Under the pieces are notes generated by a model, which was not told the origin of the DNA, ran no database searches, and saw nothing but the letters and a program-made list of their open reading frames with translations. Shown in pieces: positions 1-11,720 of a DNA stretch of 64,000 bases; the stretch's first letter is position 1; every line of letters begins with the position of its first letter. The translations under genes and the position numbers were made by a program. This stretch comes from Rhinolophus ferrumequinum (Eukaryota > Chordata > Mammalia > Chiroptera > Rhinolophidae): the NCBI RefSeq assembly GCF_004115265.2, contig NC_046293.1, forward strand, positions 25,988,173 to 26,052,172, given 5' to 3'.

Positions 1-340
1 AAAAATTTATATGGACATCTGTGTTTGCTTTCTAGTTTTATATTTCAATTATATCATAATAATTAAGAATCCAAATTAATATTTCATATATAAAGATCCA
101 GGAAGAACACTTCATTTTTTGTTTCTCAAAATATAAATATAACAGAACTACCACCTGAACTCTTCACATTTCTTGTATGAAGATTGACTTAGGAAAATGC
201 ACTGACGTTATATTGTGAAAAATAAGGGACGGGACATAATATCTTTCGAATTTTTTTAACTTGGTCTAAGAGAACATGCATTGTACTAATGGATATTTCA
301 TGTTTTGGCTTTATTGTCCATCTGATTGCACAATTATATA

Positions 341-692
341 TATATATATTTTATTTTATTTTTTTAAGATTTTATTGGGGAGAGGGAACAGGACCTTTAT
401 TGGGAAACAGTATGTTTTTCCAAGTTAAGTTGTTGCTTCAATCTTAGTTGTGGAGGGTGCCGTTCAGTTTCAAGTTGTCCTTTCAGTCTTAGCTGTGGAC
501 AGCGCAGCTCAGCTCCAGATCCAGTTGCCATTGCTAGTTGCAGGGGGCGCAGCCCACCACCCCTTGCGGGAGTCGAGGAGTTGAACCGGCAACCTTGTGG
601 TTGAGAGCCCACTGGCCCATGTGGGAATCGAACCGGCAGCCTTCAGAGTTAGGAGCACGGAACTCTTACAGCCTGAGCCACTAGGCTGGCCC
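341..692 (-). mobile_element. tRNA-derived bat SINE (Rhin-1-like), private to block A
   Basis: On the minus strand it begins GGGCCAGCCTAGTGGCTCAG (A-box region) with the B-box GGTTCGATTCC downstream, and ends in CCAATAAA/T-rich tail sequence. Target duplication is near CACAATWATATA on both sides. Blocks B, C and D have the empty site, so it inserted after the duplication. Family name from memory. Confidence 0.85.
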
Positions 693-1683
693 ACAATAAT
701 ATACTTTTAATTACAAATTTAAAAACAGTATAGGTAAGCTGATAATGAAATTAAATAGTTTTCTGTCCCAACTATCCCATCTTCCTGTCTTCCTCCCACA
801 GGCAATTTCATCTTTGTTTATTGTTTATTTTGTTTTTTACCTGACTAGAGTGGTTTTCTCTGTAATGAACCAAGGATGGTCCATTTTCACAATATTTGTT
901 CAGGATGAATCTCAACTCTTTTCATTTAGCCAAACCCAATCATACGTTCAAATGATCACTTTTCATATCATCACCCATGAAGTGTCCAGAGCCAAATCTA
1001 TGATTTTTTCTGAGAACTCATAAACATTCATTACAGTTACAACAGCAATAAGTAAACATAGGTGATAAATACAGTGGATGATGTGGGATTTCAGAGAATA
1101 ATCTATGTCAAAATTGTCCCCCCCGAGAATAGAAATTTCCATTGCCTCTTAATTACAACTCAGATGGTTTTTCCAGCTCCCCTATCATTTCATGGAATTG
1201 TAATGGAAAGTTCTGCGTTGAATGTAGGATATGGTCACCCACGGCAGTGTTTGTTTCTCACAGCCTGGTTTTATCACTTTAGTCATACTCCATTTGGGAC
1301 CACCTGACCCATTTCACTTTGCTATTCTTCCCCCATTTTTACCTGCGTTCTGCTTTCCTTTACCCTGAAAATATATTAGTAGTCTTTGGGATGGGAAAGA
1401 TTTCTTTTATGTAAAGGTCTTTCTATCTCTCCCCCCGGCCCTGGTACCCTCCCCCAAATTTTCCCTCTGAAATGAGATTTCTCATTATTCTCAGGGAAAG
1501 ACATTAATTTTCTTCTTTTGCTCTCTGTTTATTTTTTTGCTGTGAAATGGGCTAATGCACATGGAAGGGTATAGTTGAGTGATTGTCTCAGTGTTGAATG
1601 TAAAAGGTAAGGAAATGTCCAAGAAACACACAATATAACAAAACAATATTGCCAATAGTTAGCTTATACCTTTATTATTATTT

Positions 1684-1843
1684 TTTTTATCAGTTTCAGG
1701 CGTACAAAACAATGTAATAGTTAGACATTTACACCCCTCACAAAGTGATAACCCCCCTCCCCCAAACTACTACCCCTCTGACATCCTATAAAATGTTACA
1801 ATTCCATCGACTCTATTCCATATGCTGTACTCCACATTCCATG

Positions 1844-1883
<40 letters not shown>

Positions 1884-1966
1884 GTATATTGCTGTGGTCA
1901 AGCATCGATACCATCCATGAAGTGGTCTCCCTAATAAAAAAGTGCCCATCTGACACCCTCATTAAT
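1684..1966 (-). mobile_element. L1 3'UTR remnant in block A (counterpart of the twin-primed L1 of block B)
   Basis: Antisense L1 tail with the AT tract at 1,848-1,880, aligned to 20,310-20,690 of block B. The inverted part and the following flank are missing here, through a deletion ending near 1,990. Confidence 0.75.
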
Positions 1967-2025
1967 GTCAAAGCCTCGTCTTTGACATTTACTGTATTCT
2001 CATCACAGAGTCACATCCCATCATA

Positions 2026-2200
2026 CAGGCATACCTCAGAGATATTGTGGGTTTGGTTCCAGACCACCTAAATAGAGACAATATCACAAAAAAGCTAGTC
2101 ATAATCCTTTTGCTGGTGGAGGGTCTTGCCTTCCATTTGTAAAAAATGCAACACCTGTGAAGCACAATAAATAGAAGCTTGGAGAAAGGAGATATGCCTG
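2026..2200 (+). mobile_element. Tigger-type (pogo/Tc1-mariner) MITE, block A
   Basis: Ends CAGGCATACCTCAGAG and GATATGCCTG are inverted repeats typical of Tigger elements. The interior has the GTTCCAGACCACC and AAGCACAATAAA text of the family. Shared with B and D, so it predates the array. Confidence 0.85.
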
Positions 2201-3061
2201 TCTTCACAAATCCCACTGAAACTAAAGGAGAGGGGGTTATAGGGATGTATATCTCAGAAATGGAAACTTTAGATGTCAGCTAGAGCTCTGCATACCATAC
2301 CGACAAACTCTTAAGATTTGTTTTAATCACTACTGCATAGTTTGTTGAATTTAAACACTGCCTTTTGATTTCTGGTAAAATAACTAGGGACTCAATTCAC
2401 ATGTGCCAGGACAAGAAATACTTTTCTAGTTACCCTAATATAAATTCTTAGTTCCTCCATTAGTGACCTCTAATGTTTCCTAATGAAGATAATTATTTCA
2501 TAGCTGGACTGGGGCAACTCTATGCTTATCTCCAGAGATGCTTGAGCATCAGTTTTTGCCTCTTGACCATAACAAGGACAGTGAGCTAACTAACTACCCA
2601 AATAATAATTAAATAATTATTTATGGTAAGGATTTTTAAGTTCTTAAGTCTCAGTGAAGCCTAAGGCCAATTTGCTTCTTGATAAGTTACAGTTGAGATA
2701 ACCAGTTAGATATTGTCTCCACTAAGTGACAAGGATCTCAGGAAACTTCTGCCTCAGCTCTCCTGAAACCAAGCAGTTTCATCCAGAAAAGAATAGGTCT
2801 CTGTACAAATGAGAACATTGGGGAGATTGTTCCTGGAAGGTTCTTGGTCCCCACCTTCTTCTTTGAATTCTCTATCTCCCACTGTATAATACTATTTGCC
2901 ATCATTACAAGCATTATATGAGTATGTTCACTTGAGCTTTATGAATTCTTTTAATTAAATAGCCCTGCAACTATTTGGAATACACTGCAACCCCCTTTTT
3001 CATTTCCATAATTTTGGATCTTTTGAATGTTTTCACTTTACATCCTAGTACATAGGGTGAA

Positions 3062-3262
3062 AAACACTCTAAAGAACTGGCTAATAAACGTTCCCAACTT
3101 TTTAGGCCGGTCTGAAACTACTCAACTCTGCCATTGCAGTGCAATTTAAGACACAGAACACATGTAAATGATTGTTTGGCTTTCTTACAAAGGAACTTCA
3201 TTTACCAAAATAGATGGTGAGACAAATTGGTCCACAGGCCATAGTTTGCCAACCCCTGTCAA
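3062..3262 (+). mobile_element. MER5A-like hAT-Charlie DNA transposon fragment, block A
   Basis: Contains CTACTCAACTCTGCCATTG and GGCCATAGTTTGCCAACCCC, characteristic of MER5A-type nonautonomous hAT elements. The counterpart is in block C; block B has lost the region. Confidence 0.75.
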
Positions 3263-3436
3263 ACTGTGTATAATGAGACTATGGAGGCACCAACACGACT
3301 CTCCACTTTGTTTATCCTTTTTGGGTCACATCATAACTGTTGTAATTGTACTCATTAATGTTACAGTACTAAAACAGTTATGTCTTATTTAATCAGGCTG
3401 TGTTCACTATTATAGATGAAAATCCATAAAGTAGTT

Positions 3437-3801
3437 TGCTGCGGCCCGTGCGGCCAGTTGGGCTCGGCCTGAGGGGGAAGGGCGAGGAGATTGAGAAAAG
3501 ACGCGGAGACAGGAAAACTGGGATCCAGAGGTCCACCGTCAGCGGATGGCGGAGCAGTGGCGCAGTCTTTATTTCACACACAGTTTTTATACAATGTTAG
3601 AACAGTTGTCTATACAAACAAGTATTAGCAGAACAAGCAGGTATCAGTAGAACATTCTGTTTTGTGTATTGGCAAGTTTGTATGTCTGTGGCTGCATTAG
3701 TGTTATCTTGTTCTTCCTGGAAAGATGCTGAGGTGAAGCTTCCCATAGGAATGACCTTGCAGGCTGCCACGCCCTTGTCAGCTTACAGCCTGCTCCCTAC
3801 A
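3437..3801 (-). mobile_element. Solo LTR of an endogenous retrovirus (class II-like), block A
   Basis: 365 bp with TG...CA ends on the minus strand, a TATAAAA box and a closely following AATAAA. The empty site is visible in block C near 38,705, so the insertion is younger than the array. No internal retroviral region remains. The class is a guess from layout only. Confidence 0.7.
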
Positions 3802-4055
3802 GGTGTTATGGCCAATCACCAAGATTTCCCCCATAATCCCCTCCTTCTGGTGCACACACCTTTGCATGATTTCTTTCCACATTGTATCAGGGTTGATCTG
3901 TACGACCAATGGAAAACAGTGGAAATGATAGCATGCCACTTCTGTGTCTAGTTTATAAAAGACAGTGTGGTTTCTCCCTCTTTTCTCCCTTTGGATCGCT
4001 TGATCTGCAGAAGCCAACTATCCTCCCATGAGCGGCACTATGAAAGGAACTAAAG

Positions 4056-6060
4056 CCTCTTATGAACAACTAGCAATGAAATCAGTCTATTTCCAACAGC
4101 TACATAGCGAGCCTCTCTTGGAAAACTACTTTCCTGCCCTAGTCAAGCCTTCAGATGACTACATTGCCCCAGCCATTATTTTGAAAGCGACCTCCTGAGA
4201 GAATCTGAGTATCCTTCCTCCCAGGTTACTCAAGGATTCCTAATCCTCAGAAACTGTGTCATATAATGCACGTTTACTATTTTAACCTGCTCATTTTTGG
4301 ACTTAGTGGGAGACACATTCACAAAGACCTAAGAAAAAAGGGAAACAAAACAAAAACAACCAAAACATTATTGAAAGGAGTCAGCAACTTGCCAAAGATC
4401 ATCCTCCTGGCAATTCCATGCATAAAAATTTTCTTTTGTAATAATCCTTATGATCCATTCTAGTATCCAAATTGACCCCCAACTAATTTAAATCAATCAG
4501 TGTGTCCACCAGCCACAGTAATTTACATCTAGCCTAGTCATCGTCAGTAAAGTGGAGAGGTGTTCTTGGGTGACTATCACAAGAACTTGAGGAGAATAAG
4601 CTGGACACAGAAGAATTTGTATTACATTGTTCTTGTTACATATAAATTTGAAAAACAGGCAAAACTAGCCTATAGTACACATTAGATGTCTAGATAATGT
4701 TAGAGATCTTGGTGGTGGTGGTAATATATGTAAGGAGAAAGAAGATGTTAACTGGAAATTTAAATGAGGAAAGATCTTGGTGATCCTGGAATTTTGTGTT
4801 TCTTGGCAGGGGTGGTAGTTGCATGGGTGTTGATTCTCAAGCTTATCAAACTTTGTATTTTATTACTTTTTAATATGTAAGTTATATTTTATTCAAATAT
4901 GTGAGAAGGGAGAATATGTTTGTTGAGTTATTTTTGCCTTAAGTAGGATTTGATATGAGGCAGGCCTGTTATCCAGTTGTAACTCTATAGTAACCACAGT
5001 TTTCTACTTCTAAGTCTTACTTCCTTTATATGGTCTTGTTAAAACTTCAATTTTATGTAGGTCCTTTCTTCATTTCTTTCTGAAGTTGTCTCCCCCTCTC
5101 TGTGACTGTGGCATGTTTCATAGTAGATTGGGAACAGTTACAAGTATTACTTCATTTGTAATTATGCAAAAATTTTGATAGAGTGTGGGGGTCTTTGTGG
5201 TTGTCAGAATCCCAGTATATTTCAGTTAGAAGATAGAGCTACATCAATATTTTCTCAAACTAAGTATCACACAGGTTCCTTTGGGAGACCATACTTCATA
5301 GTTAAGCTGAACACTTTAAGTGGACTTTTGAATTTGTTATCTGTTTATTAATTATTCTTTAAAATACTTACTGTAAAACTAGCATGAGGTACCTTAACAA
5401 ATTACATGAATAGCAAAAATTCAGGTTCTTAGGAAAGGTAATTAAACTCTTAGAAAAATTTACAATACATAAAAAATTAGTCATTATTAAACACTAAGAT
5501 ATAGCCAACTGTGTGTGAAAATAAAATGGTCTAAGTTATGAATAAAGTACATATATTTAAGATTCTTACTATTTGATTTATTATTTAAATAAACATGAAT
5601 TTTGTGTTTTGTAATTTAAGTAATTAGGGATAAAACAGATGATCAGAATTCTATTGCGTGGCTTCCATAGAGAGTAAAATTTCTTCTTATCTATCGAATA
5701 TTCAACAAAAAATTAAAGTACTTTGAATCATAATAACTTTTTACTCATCACTGTTATTTGGTTTAAATTATTGTAGCTTTTTCCATGTCTATGAAAGAAC
5801 ATGTGGAACCACATAGAGGTATGAAAAAAAAATTAGTCCATCATTTTAAGAAAGAAAATTTTCCTACCACTACATTCAAAACCAATGCTGACAAACTATA
5901 CAAACTCTAGGACATACCCAATGTTTTATTCACAAATTTCATTGAATTCTGATGTCTTCGGATGGGCTCTCTAATTACTTAGGAAGGAACTGTTGCTTAA
6001 AACATTTAAGTTTGACCTCTGCTAAGATGAATGCCATTTGGTGGTGATTTATACTCCATG
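4056..6060. other. Non-coding block A sequence, nothing recognised
   Basis: AT-rich DNA shared with C (38,980-41,040) and partly with B (22,600-24,190). No exon, RNA gene or clear repeat seen. Confidence 0.6.
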
Positions 6061-6073
6061 GATGAATGTATAC

Positions 6074-6076
<3 letters not shown>

Positions 6077-6144
<68 letters not shown>
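6077..6144. repeat. (GA)n microsatellite, block A
   Basis: 68 bp of uninterrupted GA. The same site in C holds about 54 bp and in B a degenerate GA-rich tract (24,200-24,262). Confidence 0.95.
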
Positions 6145-6147
<3 letters not shown>

Positions 6148-7490
6148 CATGTGAATTTTTATTATAAGAAAAGTAATGTCGAGCATGATTTTAAATGGCT
6201 GAGGCTGATGGCATGCATTTACTTTATACAAAATGCAAGGTATCCAGGGTTGCACAGGCAGAAGTAACACATGAATCTGTCATCGGATCTGTAAGGAAAG
6301 GGATTCATCCTGTATGTTTGACTCTGTTCCTAACCAGGGTTCAAGAAGTCTGCACCACCTGTGTACAGGGTCAAACACTCAGACCCTGGTTCTGGGAGGA
6401 TGGCTCTGCTTTCAACCCTAATTTGTTAAGAATCTCCTAGTTCAACTGTTCTTTTGCTGTTTTTGAGTTCAAGCTGAGGTTTGACCAACCAATTTACATT
6501 TCATAGACTCGCACTAAAAGTAAGGTCTCAAAGTATGAAGTTTGAGACAAGTAAACAAAGGAAACAATAATAATTTACCTCTACCCCGATATTGCAGCAA
6601 GCTCACAGGATGAAAGTGTTCCTGTGCTCATACAAATTTTAGACTTCTGTTCCTTTTGTGAGCATACACACACACACACACACACATCATCATCATCATC
6701 CGGTAGAGTGCAGGAAACGGGAAATATTATGAAAGTAACATTGTTATATCTGTAAAAAATAGCTTATTTAACTATTTTCTTAGGAAAAATTCGTACCTTA
6801 TATGATTAAAAACGGAAAGTTATTACATTAAAAAATCATGCTCATTTCTTTAACTCTAGAACACAGTGAAATGTATCAATATGTATTTATCTCATTGTAA
6901 AAATGTTTTGTAAACAAATTTTAAACCATTTATATTCGTGATAATGAAATTTATTTGTCTCTACTTTAAATAAAAATATATTTTTTAATTTTTTTTAATT
7001 TTTAATTTTTTTATTTCATTAAACTTAGTTTGAGCCTCTTGCTTTGAAACTAGGGTTCACACAGTGATTGTTTCCATATTTTCCCAAAATAAACATAATC
7101 TATGTCCTGGTCACTTTTGTTCAGCACTGTGTAATTTTTTCTTGGGTGTTTTAGCTTACACTTCTTACTTGTCCCTTTCCCCCGATTAATCCAGAAAACA
7201 CTTTCCCTAAATATCATGTGTTGTGCTTTGTTAAACTAACTTTGATGATAATGTTACACAGATATCTTGAGAAACTTGGATTGATATTCTTATTTTGCAT
7301 CTACTTGTATATTTCAAGCACTGAAAACACAACTGAGGAACATAGGACTTGATTTCACTATGTTACCACACAACGGGCCAATGATGATTAAAGAAACCCC
7401 TTCATTTATTTCTTAAAGTATAAGGACAACGTGACTATGAAATCCAAACCATTATGCTTTTTGGAGTTTTTCTCTCAATTGTCTATTTTT

Positions 7491-7562
7491 CTTCCTTCCT
7501 TCCTTCCTTCCTTCCTTCCTTCCTTCCTTCCTTCCTTCCTTCCTTCCTTCCTTCCTTCCTTC

Positions 7563-7597
<35 letters not shown>
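7491..7597. repeat. (TTCC)n followed by (TTTC)n tract, block A
   Basis: Pyrimidine-only tract of about 107 bp. B and C have only short T-rich runs here (25,620 and 42,518), so the expansion is private to A. Confidence 0.95.
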
Positions 7598-8959
7598 TTT
7601 GTTAAGGCAAAGCATATACGTATTTGAGAAAAAAAATACAGAAGGACTTATAATAATGAACAATTATTTTTCCTACTTGTTCTCACTTGGTCCCACTCTA
7701 AAGGACAACTGCTTTTCATTCTATCTTTTATACATTTATCAGCTTTCTCTGTAAAAGTATGAAGAGGTGTTTTATTAATTTCTAGCCAGGGATGAATCTT
7801 GGAGTTTTTCTGTCTGACCAAACAAAGGTTCAGAAATATTCTTTTCTACCAGACTGTTAGATTTGCATCTTGGTTTTTAATTTATTTATTGTTGTATTAT
7901 TATTGTTTTTTTATTTTGCTAAGGGCTTACAAAGATTATTAGATGTTGAAGGAAACTAGGTGTCCGATGGTATTTAATTTGATGGATGCTATCTTTTCAA
8001 AGGGAAATTTTCTCCTGAAAATGGTAAGAGAATAGAGTTGTCGTCAGATGTTTACTCACTTCCATAATGATTTAAGATGCTGATGAAGGAGTCTGTGATT
8101 CCAGTGTACATGCGTGCCCCAATGTGTTCTCTCCTCTCACAACACGTTTCCTTCCTTTCAGTTGCACTCAGTCTGGCCACTCTGTCCTCTCTTTTTTTTC
8201 ATCTTCCTATCCTCCTCCACCATTACACCATTAGTTTATTCTCCTTTTTGTCATGTCAAGGAAGTTTTTCACAGTCTTAAGTATGGGGAACACAATTCGC
8301 CCATTTCTTTTTTCAAAGCATGCATCCCCAAAGAGTCCCTGTGTATAAAAGAGGCGAAAGGACCTGGGATATTCATATCTTTAGCACACAATGCACCAGA
8401 CTAACAGATTAACATATGAGGTATTTAACTGATGGTTGTGATTACATAGGATACACAAAAGGAGGTGCTTTGGTCATGACACATCTTCATTTTATACTGA
8501 AAATTTTTTATAGTGTATATGACATTTTCCAGGATGCCGTGCTCCATAAATCCTTATATTCTAGTCCTATCTTTTGTTTTGTTGGGGCCATAAACAATGT
8601 TAGGCAGTCGAATACATCTTGCCCAAAGCATTTCATAGGTAAGGATTTTGAGCAGGGAAACCTACGAGCGTTTCCTAGTAAATTTGTCATGAGCATGATT
8701 ACAGGAGATTCTACTAAGTCAGCATGCTCTTTTTTTTATTTTTCAGAGAACATTCTCCCTTCCTTAAAGGAGAATAATTTGCAGCCTGATAGTAGCAATT
8801 TTCTTTCCACTCAGAGAATGAGTGCACTTTCAAAGCAGTGAGATCAAAATAAATTTCTCGTTTGGGCCTATTGCTATTATACTATTATTATGTTATACTA
8901 CACTTTAGTTAGAAATTGCTAGGTAGAGAAAAGACCTCACTGTTCACATCTTAAATGGA

Positions 8960-9760
8960 TATTTGTTTCTTTTGCCCAGCTCTTGTTCAGGGTTGGACAG
9001 TCTTGTACTTATTGGAATCATCATTTGCTTTGAACAAGGGACAGTCCTAAATTACAGATGAGAAAAGGTATGATTGTCTGCAGTGGCCACTAGGGGAGAG
9101 GAGACCCTGCAAAGAGAGGTGCGTCTTCTGGAAGGATATCTAACTTTTCAAAAAAATCCATATAAATCAGTTTAAACATTTGAGTGGAATACTGTTCTGG
9201 GTTGTTTCTGCAGCAAATCTTGCGAATGACGTTGGGTGCAAAGATTACTTGGATGTGCATGGAATAAAGGTTGGAGAGAATATTAACATAGGAAGTGGAA
9301 GGATGAACACAATCAAGTTCGTCCTCAGAATGTAGTTATTAGAGGAGGCTGGTGCTTAACACTGTTGACTGATTCTGGGAAATGGGACAACTCCAATGTT
9401 CAGACTTACTTTATGGTAAGGCTGAGGTTGCTGGACTACACTGTATCCTGATATTTGTTTGTTGTGCCCCATTGAGGTGAGAACTGCTCAGCACTTCTGG
9501 ATTGCCATGTGTGAGAGAGCAGTAAGACTTTCGGCTGCTGTAGAAGAAAAAGTTTGTAAATTCAAAGTTGCAGATAGTGATTGGCTAGAGTTCACCAAAT
9601 ATTCAAAGGGATGGAAGTGGGGCAATGGCAACCATTGCCCCAAATAGATATAAGTGACAGTCACACTGGCACGAAAACTATTCAACTGCTTATTTACAAA
9701 AGGAAATCAAACAATCAACCACAGTTGGCAGTTCAGAAAGAATTAAAGGGAGAAATTGTA
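8960..9760. other. Conserved non-repetitive segment upstream of KLRD1-A, unidentified
   Basis: Contains GTCTGCAGTGGCCACTAGGG and GGATGTGCATGGAATAAAGG. It is kept in B (27,840-28,650) and C (43,920-44,690). No reading frame is shared by all three copies and no known repeat is recognised. It could be distal regulatory DNA or an old pseudogene. Confidence 0.4.
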
Positions 9761-11458
9761 TATATAAAATTTTACATGTTATTGCGTATATGTGTGTGTT
9801 CTTTATCTTCTTTGTGTCTTGAGACTAGCGTTTTTAATCGAACACATCTTTGATGGAATTTAGTTCTGAGTCAGTGAAAGAAGATGAAAAATAAAAGGCA
9901 AAGGTTGATTTAAGTCTCATCAGATATGGTTCTGAAAACTTACAGTAGCTTTCAAATGAAGGTGGTCTTGTTAGTATTGGAAGTAGAGTAATAACCACTA
10001 TGAAATATTCTGACATATAATTGTATCATTTCAAAACTAAAGCTGAAACCAAAATCTTAAACTTCAATTTAGTTAAGGCAATGTTACATGGGCAAAAATG
10101 AGCAAAATTAGGCAGTTTTTGCTAGTTCAGCTTTGTCCAACATTGCAACTGTAAAAGAATAGACTTCAAGTGGGCAAAAAATGATTTATACATTATCTCT
10201 CTCAACGTGGATTTGCATAAAATATAGATGGAGTATTTTCATGTTTTCATTATCAGGTAAGGATTTAAATTTTATCCATTTTCGTGGTTCAGAGCATGCA
10301 CCTGTATTCACGCAATGCAAATTAAAAGGACGGAAACTTTTAACTTTAGGCAAACTGAGATATCAAGTCACAGTCCTTGTTTTTCTTTTTCTTTTTGTTC
10401 TTTTATTTGGTTGAAAAGCCTATGTTTTACAAAAAGTTTCATCTATGATGATGTTGTATTAGTTAAACATAAATATAAAGAACAAAAAAATTAGGACATC
10501 GTCTTTGTTTGTTGTAAATGGTAGATTGCATTTCCAGATACTTAATCATAGCTCAAGGTCCCGACTCTTAAGGTTCTTATTCTACCCATCTGTCCCACAT
10601 TTAAATTTCCTCTGGTAAGTATTCTTCTAAAGACAAACGCTGTAAATTCAACTATCAGTATACTATCTAAATGAGAAAACACAGTAAATCATGTAATACT
10701 TAAAGTATTATATAAGTAAGTACAATAGAGCAACTGCAGTCATATTCAAAGGATTTCACGAACAAAACCTGGAGAGAACAGAGGCACTGAACGGTGGGCC
10801 TAGACCAGCTGAGGCAGTTGTAGAGCATAGGTGTGTGTTTGTGCGTGTGTGTGTGTGTATGTGTGTGTGTACATGGAACAGTAATGCTACTGGCTCTGGT
10901 TCTACCTTTTGATATTTGCCTTCTATAATAATTGGTTAATGAGGCAGCTATAACAAGCACAGAATGAGACATGGAAATACCAACCACTCTCTGCTTAAAA
11001 ATTAAGAAATGAAAATTAAAAAATCATAACGGCACACAGAGGAGTAGGTGTAGTTTGAAATGTACCCCACGTGTGCTCTAGAGAATATCTTCCTGGGTTT
11101 CAAAGTTAGTGAGTCTAGTCAAGTGTGTAGTTCTGCCATAGTTTTCTCATCATTAAAATGACTGTATTTATGTATTTTTATTATTAAGCCATTCTCAGAA
11201 ATAAATGAGTTAATATACGCCAAGTGCTTTAATCTGTGTTTCGTACAAGGTAAATTATAAATGTTTGTCATTACTAAAAGAGGAAAATACTTTGTAAAAT
11301 TTTATTTTACTAAGGAAATTTACCTTATGTTTGTGTAGCTTTTATTCTTTATTCCAAATACTTTTTAAAGATGATAGATATTCAAACATTAAAAAAAAAG
11401 CTAACTTTCTCTCACCTATTCTCTGAAACTCAAAGAATTCACATTACACATGTGCACT

Positions 11459-11500
11459 GAGAGTTTCCTGTGTTGTGGTTTCCAGAACATTTTAGAAGCT
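11459..11500 (+). promoter_or_regulatory. Candidate proximal promoter element of KLRD1-A
   Basis: About 240 bp before the start codon there is a block with an Ets-type core (TTTCCTG), a RUNX-type core (TGTGGTT) and a GAS-like TTCCAGAA, followed by a non-coding stretch to ATGGCAG. Ets and GAS-type sites are reported for human CD94 promoters. The sequence match is by eye and function is inference. Confidence 0.35.
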
Positions 11501-11720
11501 AGTGATTTTACTGCTTCTTGTTCATACTGTACATCGTGTCTCACCAATGCATGATTGAAGAACACCGCTGGAATATACAATTTTTCTTTTCCTTTTCTTT
11601 AAATTTCTACATATACAACGTTCAGATTATTAGCCTCCAGCTGAATTCTGTGATCCAAAAACGTGCTTCTTGAAAAAGCGCATATCGTGTCTTACCGGTA
11701 TCGACATTGGAATATTTCTC

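Noticed and set aside
341-692. Functional tRNA gene suggested by the A-box and B-box
   Set aside because: The boxes belong to a SINE with target duplications and a tail; no intact cloverleaf.
3664-3951. 95-residue open frame
   Set aside because: Spans the end of a solo LTR and its flank; not coding.
7431-7754. 107-residue open frame with repeated SFLP
   Set aside because: Produced by the (TTCC)n/(TTTC)n tract; not kept in blocks B or C.
8416-8841. 141-residue open frame, the longest in block A outside repeats
   Set aside because: The matching regions of B and C do not keep the frame, and there is no splice context or recognisable domain.
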